DNA of 13,041 bases, taken from positions 1 to 13,041 of the forward strand of contig JACQTN010000251.1 of NCBI GenBank assembly GCA_016210785.1, in the 5' to 3' direction. This DNA comes from Armatimonadota bacterium. Its GTDB lineage: Bacteria > Sysuimicrobiota > Sysuimicrobiia > Sysuimicrobiales > JACQTN01. Each line of letters starts with the position of its first letter. Positions within the stretch are counted from its first letter, which is position 1. The position numbers and the translations under genes are program-made. Below are positions 6,738 through 13,041 of this stretch, in pieces. The notes beneath the pieces are model-generated. The model did no database searches, had not been told where the DNA came from, and saw only the letters and a list, made by a program, of their open reading frames with translations.

Positions 6738-7982
6738 CTAGACCACGTCGAGGATCCTGCCCAGGGCCTGGACCACCCTGGGGTCAAACTGCTTGCCGGC
6801 ACCCGCCAGCAGGATCTGGTGGGTGACCTCCTTCGGGCGCGCCCGCCGGTAGGGCCGGTCGGTGGTCAGCGCGTCAAAGGCGTCGGCGACCAGGATGATG
6901 CGCGAGCCGATGGGGATCGCCTCGCCCACCATCCCGTCGGGGTAGCCCGACCCATCGTAGTGCTCGTGGGAGTGGCGGACCAGGTCGGCCGACTCCTTCA
7001 GCACCTGGATCGAGGCCATGATGTCCGCGCTGATGGAGGAGTGCGACTGGATCAGCGCGATCTCCTCGCGGGTCAGCCGATCCGGCTTGCGGATGATGCG
7101 GCCACTGATGCCGATCTTCCCGATGTCGTGCAGCAGCGCCGCGATACGGATGCGCTCCACGTCGTCTTCCGTCAGGCCCACGGCGCGCGCCAGGCGGACG
7201 GCGTAGGTCGCCACGTTCTGCGAATGGCGATAGGTGTAGGCGTCCTTGGCGTCCACCGCGGCGGCGATCATGCGCAACCCGGTGAACAGCACGCCCTTCT
7301 GATCGCCCAGCAGCTTGCGCGGGTAGTAGGTTTCCACCAGCGCCACGGTCGCCATCGCCAGGCCGAAGTAGCCCACCTCGCGGTACAGCAGGGCGAGTCC
7401 CAGGGCGATGGTCCCCATGACGGCGTAATGGACCACGTTTTGCCGCAGCAGCGACCGCCACATGGCCGCGAACGCGACCCCGCGGGAGACGTGCAGCACC
7501 GCCGCGCCCAGCACCAGCTTCACCAGGCTGTACACCAGCGCGGCGGCGGCGAAGGGCAGCGCCTGCGCCATGTCGATGCCCGCGCCCGACCAACCGCCGG
7601 CCAGGCGAAACACTCCCCACAGCGCCAGCAGACAGATGCCCTCCACGGCGGCCGCCTGCAGCGCCTCCTGCCAGGGGAAGCGGCGGATGGCGACGTGGAC
7701 GATGACGATGGCCGCCAGCGGCACCACCAGGACCGCGGGAAACTCGTACAGGAGCAGCGCGAAGAAGGCGATCATCGGCGTCAGCGTGAAGGCGCCGGTG
7801 GGCTCCAGGCGCACATACAGCCACTCCGCCAGGGCGGCGAGCGGCAGCAGCTTGATCAGCTCGGGGACCTGACCCAGGGACGTGGTGCGCACGATGACCG
7901 CGGCGAAGATCACCGCGACGGCCACCAGGACGCTGTTGTAGTAGCGGCGGGCGAGCCGCAGGATGTTGAGGGAACCGGTCAT
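6738..7982 (-). CDS. Membrane-bound HD-GYP phosphodiesterase-like protein
   Basis: A 414-residue protein with an N-terminal half of about 215 residues made of several hydrophobic segments, then an HD-GYP domain (about 225-414). HD-GYP domains hydrolyse cyclic di-GMP or related dinucleotides. Visible residues are H253 in Y-R-H-S-Q-N-V, H285-D286 in H-D-I-G-K-I-G, H314, S-H-E at 338-340, D-G-S-G-Y-P at 343-348 and D367 in V-A-D-A-F-D-A-L. Most ligands are present, but Ser stands where the first His of the usual H-H-E would be, suggesting a smaller metal centre. Its ATG overlaps the stop of the upstream HD-GYP gene (ATGA) and lacks its own good ribosome site, so translation is probably coupled. 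No sensor family was recognised for the membrane part. No clear terminator follows, so read-through into mraZ is possible. Confidence 0.9.
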   Translation of the reverse strand: MTGSLNILRLARRYYNSVLVAVAVIFAAVIVRTTSLGQVPELIKLLPLAALAEWLYVRLEPTGAFTLTPMIAFFALLLYEFPAVLVVPLAAIVIVHVAIRRFPWQEALQAAAVEGICLLALWGVFRLAGGWSGAGIDMAQALPFAAAALVYSLVKLVLGAAVLHVSRGVAFAAMWRSLLRQNVVHYAVMGTIALGLALLYREVGYFGLAMATVALVETYYPRKLLGDQKGVLFTGLRMIAAAVDAKDAYTYRHSQNVATYAVRLARAVGLTEDDVERIRIAALLHDIGKIGISGRIIRKPDRLTREEIALIQSHSSISADIMASIQVLKESADLVRHSHEHYDGSGYPDGMVGEAIPIGSRIILVADAFDALTTDRPYRRARPKEVTHQILLAGAGKQFDPRVVQALGRILDVV

Positions 7983-9304
7983 GGCACGGGCTCGCGCGTG
8001 GCGGCCGGCAGCGGTTGCTCGGCCGGCGTGCCGATTTCGCCTTGCTGGTCTCTGGATCGCGCCAGTCCGGCGAGGGCGCCAGAGGCCACGGCCCGGGTGA
8101 ATGCCTGGACGACCCGCGGGTCGAACGCCGTGCCCGCACCCTGCCCGATGGCACGGAGCACCTCCGCGGGCGGGCGCGGTCTCGCATAGGGGAACCCGCC
8201 GACAACCATGGACTCGTACACCTCGGCCACCGCCACAATGCGGGCCCCCAAGGGGATGCCCTCGCCGCGCAGGCCGCGGGGATACCCGGAGCCGTCGTAG
8301 TGCTCATGATGCAGGAGGACGATCTGGGCGATGTCTGGGCGGGGAAGCTCGCGCGCGATGTCCGCGCCAATGAGGACATGATCCCGCAGCTTGCCTTTCT
8401 CTTCTTCGGTGAGGTTGGCCAGGTTTTCGAGAAGATCGTCGAGGCCGATCATACCGACGTCGTGGAGGAGGGCCCCGAGTTCGACGGTCTCGGTGACCGT
8501 GTCGGGCAAGCCCATTTCTCGGCAGATCGCCGTGGCCGTGTCCGCGACGCGCCGGGCGTGTCCCTTGGCCTGAGGAAAATTGACATCGGTGGCGACCACA
8601 AGTGCGTCAACGGCCTGGGCATAGATACTCCGTCGTTCAACGTAGAGCCGTAACGCTTGACGTTGAAAGGGAAGTGATACCAAGAAAGCCAGCAACCCTA
8701 CGGGATGCACTCGTAAGTACAGGGTCGTGAGAATGATCGCCAAAGGAATAGTGAGTACGTTGCTCCAAAAGACATCTCGCACCCACGCCAGCCACGTGGC
8801 GAGCAGTGGAGTACCTCTTAGCCGGCTGAAGAAAAAGCCGGTGAAGAAGTTGTTGGTCAGCTGGTGAACCAAGGCCGCAACCAGAATCGCGGGGATGTGG
8901 CTTTGGAGATCGCCAACTCCTGGCCTCCCTCCTAGCTTAATGAAAACGACGCCTGCAAGGGCAACACTGACCCCCAGTTGACAGCCGTTGAAAATTACTC
9001 GCCACGGCGTCCAGCCGCGGACAACAGCGTTTCCGATAGCAAATCCGAGCCCGGCGACCAGAAGACCGGTACCAGGCCCGTAGACGAGGATGAGGGCATA
9101 GAGTAAGGCTGGAGTAGCGGTCCAGAACCCCCCTCTCGGATTGGGAATGGGCATGGAAGCCGCCAAAGATACCAGCAAAAGGAATAGTACCAGTCTCGGC
9201 CACTCGGTCCACGGAATTGTGGGAGCAATGATCCCAAGAAGCACGATCGCAAGGGCGGAGACAGTGAGGACGAAAACTTCGCATTCGGGCGGAAGTCTAC
9301 GCAT
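7979..9304 (-). CDS. Membrane-bound HD-GYP domain protein with altered metal ligand
   Basis: A 441-residue protein: a membrane domain with several hydrophobic segments (about 10-220), an HD-GYP domain (about 228-405) and a Pro/Gln/Ala-rich tail. HD-GYP residues are H249 in G-H-A-R-R-V, H281-D282 in H-D-V-G-M-I-G, H309 in R-D-H-V-L-I-G, H332-H333-E334 and D-G-S-G-Y-P at 337-342. The late V-A-D aspartate, a metal ligand in characterised HD-GYP enzymes, is Glu361 (V-A-E-V-Y-E-S-M), and the following R-P-Y is F-P-Y. It keeps the H-H-E that its partner lacks. Base composition falls from about 70% GC in the HD-GYP half to about 56% in the membrane half, with the change near 8590 (residue about 238). 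The start at 9304 has only a weak ribosome site. It overlaps the next HD-GYP gene by 4 nt. Confidence 0.88.
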   Translation of the reverse strand: MRRLPPECEVFVLTVSALAIVLLGIIAPTIPWTEWPRLVLFLLLVSLAASMPIPNPRGGFWTATPALLYALILVYGPGTGLLVAGLGFAIGNAVVRGWTPWRVIFNGCQLGVSVALAGVVFIKLGGRPGVGDLQSHIPAILVAALVHQLTNNFFTGFFFSRLRGTPLLATWLAWVRDVFWSNVLTIPLAIILTTLYLRVHPVGLLAFLVSLPFQRQALRLYVERRSIYAQAVDALVVATDVNFPQAKGHARRVADTATAICREMGLPDTVTETVELGALLHDVGMIGLDDLLENLANLTEEEKGKLRDHVLIGADIARELPRPDIAQIVLLHHEHYDGSGYPRGLRGEGIPLGARIVAVAEVYESMVVGGFPYARPRPPAEVLRAIGQGAGTAFDPRVVQAFTRAVASGALAGLARSRDQQGEIGTPAEQPLPAATREPVP

Positions 9305-9319
9305 GTCCGCGCCGCCAAG

Positions 9320-9339
9320 AAAAAGGACCGTCCCGGCCC
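9320..9339 (-). terminator. Weak terminator-like hairpin just upstream of the HD-GYP pair
   Basis: On the minus strand GGGCC, a 5-nt loop, GGTCC (9325-9339; one G-T wobble) is followed by five T (9320-9324). The stem is only 5 bp, so it would be weak. It lies 15 nt before the HD-GYP start, where a terminator could only serve as an attenuator. It could be chance. Confidence 0.25.
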
Positions 9340-9349
9340 AGTCTAGTAC

Positions 9350-9424
9350 TCAGATCCCGGAGTCTCCACCGAAAACACCGCGCAGGAAAAGCGCAGCGAA
9401 CAGTCGGGCCAACGTCACGGACAC
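9350..9424 (-). CDS. Possible 24-residue leader peptide
   Basis: A GTG-started reading frame of 24 codons ends in TGA 11 nt before the weak hairpin. A second in-frame GTG (9418) has GAGG at good spacing. The peptide is hydrophobic in the middle (L-A-R-L-F-A-A-L-F-L). It is short enough to be chance, there is no recognisable family, and I list it only because of its place between a promoter and a terminator-like stem. Confidence 0.18.
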   Translation of the reverse strand: MSVTLARLFAALFLRGVFGGDSGI

Positions 9425-9574
9425 AACCTCAATCTAACGGTTTAGCCCCAAGACCCGGGGCTCAATCCGTGACTCGCCTCGCCGGGAACATTCGTTGTCA
9501 GTACACCCGGGAGAGCTACGCGGCCTGGAATGCCGCTCAGCATCACAAATGACCCGCCGGTAACGGTCGAATGA

Positions 9575-9603
9575 ATTTTACCGCATGAACCATTGAACTG
9601 CAA
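9575..9603 (-). promoter_or_regulatory. Candidate sigma-70-type promoter for the HD-GYP pair
   Basis: On the minus strand TTGCAG (9598-9603), a 17-bp spacer and TAAAAT (9575-9580) form a promoter-like arrangement; the -10 matches 5 of 6 bases and the -35 keeps only the TTG. Transcription would start near 9568 and run about 264 nt before the HD-GYP start at 9304. It lies beyond the end of the small membrane ORF, in a true gap. The gap (9305-9642) holds no other recognised element; a stem at 9444-9462 lacks a T-run, and no c-di-GMP riboswitch was recognised by eye. Confidence 0.45.
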
Positions 9604-9642
9604 GTCCCATTCCAAGGCCCCAAGACCAAGGCCAGTGCCGTG

Positions 9643-9867
9643 CTATCTGCCCCCTGTCCTAGCCCGGAGCCATCGCGAAGCGAGTACGATAGCCCCCGTG
9701 GCCAGAATGAGCCCTACGGCATGACGCGACCACTTTACGAGAAGGCCAAGCCAACCCACTGCCAAGATCAGGATGGCAAGAGTATTAAGACGTCTCTGCT
9801 GTTGCGGGTCATATTCCCGATCAACCGAATCAAAGCAAACCTTGCGCAGCCAACCCGTTAATCTCAG
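9643..9867 (-). CDS. Small two-helix membrane protein, probable CTG start, coupled to the MFS gene
   Basis: This frame encodes 74 residues with two hydrophobic segments, at about 29-45 (N-T-L-A-I-L-I-L-A-V-G-W) and 50-66 (A-V-G-L-I-L-A-T-G-A-I), joined by a short K-W-S-R-H turn and ending in an Arg-rich tail. The first 28 residues are charged. No ATG, GTG or TTG stands at its beginning, which is why it is easily missed. A CTG at 9867 lies one base after the MFS stop codon, and AGGTGG inside the last MFS codons sits six bases before it, an ideal ribosome site. A TGA 18 nt upstream in the same frame bars any longer start. I do not recognise a family. It could instead be a decayed gene fragment. 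If real, it is translated with the transporter and may be a partner of it. Confidence 0.4.
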   Translation of the reverse strand: MRLTGWLRKVCFDSVDREYDPQQQRRLNTLAILILAVGWLGLLVKWSRHAVGLILATGAIVLASRWLRARTGGR

Positions 9868-9868
9868 G

Positions 9869-11137
9869 TCAATCCACCTGCCTCAGCACAGGCATCCGCC
9901 ACACCCCTACGCTCACGAGCAGCATCGACAGAGAAGCCATAGCCACGATGGCCTCCCGAACTCCTACAACGTCGGCGAGTACGCCAAACGCAAGAAGGGC
10001 GCCCGATCGCACGATTCCTAGCCCAACCTGACGAGTCGCGATCACGCGGCCGAGTAACACCTTCGGAGTCCGCTCCATGAGCACCGTCGCAACGGCGATG
10101 ACCCACATGATGTTGGCAAACCCAACGACAAAACCACTAGCCAGCAGCGTGTGGTAGGAGGGGCTGACCCCCATAAAGGCCGTCCCGCCAATCCAACCAA
10201 CATAGCCGCCGATGATCAGCCAGGCCTTGGGAATGCCTCGACCATACCAGCCAATGAAAAGCGACGACAGGATAAATCCCATACCCCACACGCTGTTGAA
10301 GACCCCAAACTGATCATCTGAGATCCTCAATACACCCTTTGCCAGGGGAGTCTGCAAAGATGTTAGACCTGCAACCCAGTTACCCAGAAACAACATTACG
10401 AAAAGGCTCCGCTGCACCCCGTCACTCCACAAATACTGAAATCCGTCTCGTGCATCTTGCCAGACCGAAGAGGTATCCGCAACCGTCGCCTCAGCTCTGG
10501 AGCCGTCCGGCAACACCGTACCCGCAATAAGAAGAGCGGACATCAAATAGCTCAGGGCATCCACATACAGCGCCCCTGCATAACCCAAGCGAACGATCAA
10601 AAGCCCTGCAATCACAGGCCCGACAACCTCGGAACCCTGCTCTACAGTGGCAAAGAAGGAGTTAGCCGGTAGCAGATGGTGCCTCTCAACAATCTGCGGG
10701 ACCACCGCGTGACGTGCAGGTCTGAAAAATGTTGAAGCCAAAGACATGAGGAACAAGTCCACGTACACCAGGACAATGCTAACATCGAAAAGCACAGGAA
10801 GGATCGCCACCAACCCGGCTCGTACCAGATCGGCACCAACTAGGGTCTTTCTTCTGTCCCATCTGTCTACGAGCGCCCCCGCTACCAAGCCAACAACCAG
10901 AGTACCAGCAATCGCCATCGTCATTCCGATTGAAACAGCTATCGCCGACCCGGTGACGGCATATATCCAGAGCGAAATAGCAACGAAATGAAAGCGATCT
11001 CCAACCTGTGAAATGAGTTGAGCGGTCCAAAGAAGAGCATAGTTCCTGTTGCTAAGAAGAACGAACAGCCCGGCAGTCTCCTCTTTCGAGGCTTCCTTCA
11101 GTGATCTGAACAACGGACCACCCCTCGAAGATGTCAC
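9869..11137 (-). CDS. MFS transporter, DHA3-type drug/macrolide efflux family
   Basis: A 422-residue major facilitator protein, the normal size for a 12-helix antiporter. After a 28-residue hydrophilic N-terminus, R-N-Y-A-L-L-W-T-A-Q-L-I-S-Q-V-G-D at 31-47 is the typical DHA3 opening. The loop 2-3 motif A appears as G-A-L-V-D-R-W-D-R-R-K at 87-97. F-F-R-P-A-R-H-A-V-V-P at 137-147 and G-P-V-I-A-G at 173-178 are also family hallmarks. Substrate cannot be read from sequence. The start is a GTG at 11137 with no clear ribosome site; ATG is absent nearby, so the true start may be a little downstream. It overlaps the last codons of the regulator remnant. GC is about 45-55% in sampled lines, well below the dcw genes, pointing to horizontal gain. 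A small membrane ORF follows after one base. Confidence 0.9.
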   Translation of the reverse strand: MTSSRGGPLFRSLKEASKEETAGLFVLLSNRNYALLWTAQLISQVGDRFHFVAISLWIYAVTGSAIAVSIGMTMAIAGTLVVGLVAGALVDRWDRRKTLVGADLVRAGLVAILPVLFDVSIVLVYVDLFLMSLASTFFRPARHAVVPQIVERHHLLPANSFFATVEQGSEVVGPVIAGLLIVRLGYAGALYVDALSYLMSALLIAGTVLPDGSRAEATVADTSSVWQDARDGFQYLWSDGVQRSLFVMLFLGNWVAGLTSLQTPLAKGVLRISDDQFGVFNSVWGMGFILSSLFIGWYGRGIPKAWLIIGGYVGWIGGTAFMGVSPSYHTLLASGFVVGFANIMWVIAVATVLMERTPKVLLGRVIATRQVGLGIVRSGALLAFGVLADVVGVREAIVAMASLSMLLVSVGVWRMPVLRQVD

Positions 11138-11412
11138 ATAGTTCTGCGAAAATGTTCGCGTGATAGGGCCTTAGGTTCCTGCCCGGACCCTGATTCAGTG
11201 CTTCGGCGAGTCGGGGAACGTACGTGCGTACACTGTGAACATACGACACCACACTGGCCCAGACCGGATCGCGCCGCTAGCCGTTCCCGCGCGTGGGGGC
11301 CCCGATCGGGAATCAGATAGACGAGGAGCAGCCGGGACTTGTGGGTGGGAAAGCGCAGCGACCGGTCGTGCCAGCGCGCGTCCGGCTCGCCAAGCAGGCG
11401 AACACTCGACAT
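11134..11412 (-). pseudogene. Truncated BTAD/SARP-like transcriptional regulator N-terminus
   Basis: From an ATG at 11412, with GGGGAGAG at good spacing, the first 47 residues look like the start of the BTAD/SARP winged-helix domain: V-R-L-L-G-E at 4-9, L-R-F-P-T-H-K-S-R-L-L-L-V-Y-L at 19-33 and H-A-R-E-R-L-A-A at 40-47, the usual 'targets a transcription unit by winged helix' beginning. After about nt 11272 the similarity stops and the frame drifts into cysteine- and serine-rich sequence to a TGA at 11134. Whole BTAD proteins have 250 to over 1000 residues, so this 92-residue frame is a remnant. The break coincides with the start of the lower-GC transporter block. It could also be a frameshifted gene, but I could not pick up the domain in another frame. 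Confidence 0.5.
11220..11231. promoter_or_regulatory. Perfect palindrome upstream of the MFS gene
   Basis: GTACGTGCGTAC is a perfect inverted repeat (GTACG, 2-nt centre, CGTAC) 83 bp upstream of the transporter GTG. Efflux genes are often governed by TetR- or MarR-type repressors that bind such palindromes, but no such regulator is in the window and no promoter was recognised beside it. Confidence 0.25.
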
Positions 11413-11518
11413 GGCAGGCTCTCTCCCCGCCATCGCCGACAGTGCGGTGCGTTGCCAGGCACCGCTGGCGAGACCGCGGAAGGTCTACGAACGACGGCAG
11501 GCTCGTGCGCCATCAATC

Positions 11519-13041
11519 CTACGCTCGCACGTCTGAGTGCGACTCGACGGTCGTCACGGCGCTCGACACGCCGTCCAGGGCCCCCAACCGGCGCAACAGG
11601 GCTCTCGCCTGTGTCAGATCCCACTCCGCATGACACCCCTCAAGCAGCTCCGCCGCTCGCCTGAGTCGTGGCAGCACGCGGCCCGGCATCGCAGCCCCCA
11701 CCTCGTCGGCCTTTCGCAACTCAAACCGGGCCTGCTCATACAGGGTTCGCCCCAGCTCAAGCCTGGCGCCCAACCGACCAAGCGTGCGCCCACTGAGCCG
11801 GTAGAGCCGCGCTGCGTCCGCGTCTCGCCGGCAGCTTTCGGAGACCATCGCCTGAAACCGCATGACCCGTCCCATCATATGGGGCCATGGGTAGGTCGCC
11901 GCCAATTCCAGGCTCTTTCTCAGGTGCAGGGCGGCCAGCCGGGGCTTGCCGGCGTAAAGATGGACCTTCCCTGCATACAGGTAGTACTCCGCCACGAACT
12001 TGCGCGGAATCCGGTGCCGTCTCCGGCTGCTGAGCGCGCTGACGACCCGTTGGACCGCGGACCAGGGATCCCCGGTCAGCAACTCCAGATCCGCCATGAA
12101 GATGTTTACTTCGATTTCAGTTCGACGGATCCCCAATGCTATGCTCAGGTCCAGCGCGCGCTGAAACGACTCCCTCGCTTCCCGGTACCGCCCCATATCT
12201 CTCAAGGTCTCTCCCAGGAACACGAAGGTAATACTCAGCATGCGCCGATCGCCGATTCGTTCGAAAATCTCACGCCCGCGCACGAAGTAATCGTAGGCGG
12301 CGAGAAGATCCCCTTCGTACCACGCCAGACTGCCCAGATTGTAAAGGGACACCCCGATTCCCCGCGCATCGCCCAGTTGCTCTCGGATTCGCAGACACTC
12401 GGCAAAAGCGCTCCGCGACTGGCCATAACGGCCGCGATTCATCATGGCGAGGCCTGTGGCGTTCACCACTTCCGCCCGCAAGACGAGACCGTCGTCGGCT
12501 CCCAAGGTCAACGCCCTCGTGCAATGCCGAAGGGCGGCCCGCCAGTTGCCGTGATCCTGGGCGGCCAGGCTCAACAGGTAGTGTGTCTCCCCGTGGACCA
12601 GGCCGATCTCCCGTCTCCTGACGCGTCTGACCCGGTTCAGATGCCGCAGGGTGCGGCGGCAGATCCTGACACTCTCCCCGATCATGGCCATCCGGTTGTA
12701 CACCCACGCCACCCCGTTGAGGAGCCTGGCCTTCATGACGATGGAAGAAATATCACCTTTCCGCGCGGGTGCGGATGCCAGGCCTCTCCGGTACTCACGG
12801 AGCGCGTTACGATATTCCGCCCGACGGGCCAGCACGTTGCCGAGCTTCCAGAGTACTCGAACCTTCTCCTGGGGGGGCATCGCTGGCACTATTGCGCTTC
12901 TGTAGAGCGCGATTGCTTCGTGGAACTCCCCGGTGCGACTCTTCACGTCCGCGAGCGACTCCAGGAGCCTGGGACGATCACCGTGCATCCCAGCCTGATC
13001 GATCATCTGCAGGGCCCGGCCGTAGAGCTCCGCGGCCTGGC
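11519..13041 (-). CDS. TPR-repeat protein, C-terminal part (continues off the right edge)
   Basis: An almost entirely tetratricopeptide-repeat protein. An internal ATG at 13006 is not the start: the frame stays open to the edge and the 11 upstream codons read A-A-E-L-Y-G-R-A-L-Q, another TPR helix. Counting from that Met, 495 residues remain, with clear repeats such as T-G-E-F-H-E-A-I-A-L-Y-R (25-36), A-E-Y-R-N-A-L-R-E-Y (63-72), N-R-G-R-Y-G-Q-S-R-S-A-F and M-G-R-Y-R-E-A-R-E-S-F-Q-R-A-L. No enzyme domain is visible in this portion. The likely whole protein is a large regulator of the BTAD/AAA/LuxR-type with a C-terminal TPR array, or a stand-alone TPR scaffold; the missing N-terminus decides. 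It is followed after 106 nt by the BTAD-like remnant. GC is intermediate (53-67% in sampled lines). Confidence 0.8.
   Translation of the reverse strand, partial: QAAELYGRALQMIDQAGMHGDRPRLLESLADVKSRTGEFHEAIALYRSAIVPAMPPQEKVRVLWKLGNVLARRAEYRNALREYRRGLASAPARKGDISSIVMKARLLNGVAWVYNRMAMIGESVRICRRTLRHLNRVRRVRRREIGLVHGETHYLLSLAAQDHGNWRAALRHCTRALTLGADDGLVLRAEVVNATGLAMMNRGRYGQSRSAFAECLRIREQLGDARGIGVSLYNLGSLAWYEGDLLAAYDYFVRGREIFERIGDRRMLSITFVFLGETLRDMGRYREARESFQRALDLSIALGIRRTEIEVNIFMADLELLTGDPWSAVQRVVSALSSRRRHRIPRKFVAEYYLYAGKVHLYAGKPRLAALHLRKSLELAATYPWPHMMGRVMRFQAMVSESCRRDADAARLYRLSGRTLGRLGARLELGRTLYEQARFELRKADEVGAAMPGRVLPRLRRAAELLEGCHAEWDLTQARALLRRLGALDGVSSAVTTVESHSDVRA

Noticed and set aside
6627..8189. 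520-codon plus-strand ORF antisense to the HD-GYP gene
   Set aside because: Same shadow effect; composition is His/Gln/Arg/Asp-rich and low-complexity, and both HD-GYP genes are clearly coding on the other strand.
9444..9462. AGCCCC/GGGGCT stem as a terminator
   Set aside because: Six-base stem without a T-run on either strand.
9449..9553. 33-codon minus-strand ATG ORF between the promoter and the HD-GYP gene
   Set aside because: Short, Gly/Pro-rich, weak ribosome site and no similarity; most likely chance.
1..13041. CRISPR array, tRNA or rRNA genes, transposase or integrase
   Set aside because: None recognised by eye on either strand; the only direct repeats are the short ones listed, with too few copies for a CRISPR array.

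Overview
The window is about 13 kb of mostly high-GC DNA (roughly 70% by hand count in the left half) with every supportable gene on the minus strand. Read from right to left it holds a TPR protein cut by the window edge, a truncated BTAD/SARP-like regulator remnant, an MFS efflux transporter, a previously uncalled small membrane ORF, two overlapping membrane-bound HD-GYP proteins, and then the start of a division and cell wall (dcw) cluster: mraZ, rsmH, ftsL, ftsI, murE and the first 117 codons of murF.

The dcw order and the Asp-Asn-Pro-Arg motif of MurE indicate a bacterium with meso-diaminopimelate peptidoglycan. The AGGAGG-like ribosome sites, a GAAC-N4-GTTC box and the high GC suggest a deep Terrabacteria or Firmicutes-like lineage (for example Sysuimicrobiota/CSP1-3 or a Limnochordia relative), but this placement is a guess that only a tree could settle.

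Left part (1-6495): the cell wall operon. mraZ is preceded by three 10-bp direct repeats that abut its ATG, a textbook MraZ self-repression operator. rsmH/ftsL overlap by 4 nt and murE/murF are contiguous, but three spacers are unusually long. The mraZ-rsmH spacer (316 bp) contains three strong hairpins in a row. The ftsL-ftsI spacer (302 bp) contains a 24-bp direct repeat in a degenerate repeated unit. The ftsI-murE spacer (233 bp) contains an extended -10 promoter that could drive murE and murF separately.

Middle part (6496-9304): a 242-bp control region with a LexA-like box, then two translationally coupled HD-GYP genes pointing toward the dcw cluster. The two differ at expected metal-ligand positions. 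The gene 7979-9304 changes base composition sharply (about 70% to about 56% GC) at the boundary between its membrane domain and its HD-GYP domain.

Right part (9305-13041): a lower-GC block (about 45-56% GC in sampled lines) with a possible leader/attenuator and promoter for the HD-GYP pair, a 74-codon two-helix membrane ORF with a CTG start, and the MFS gene. It ends near 11270 inside the BTAD-like remnant, consistent with horizontal acquisition next to a broken regulator. The TPR gene beyond it is GC-richer and continues off the window.
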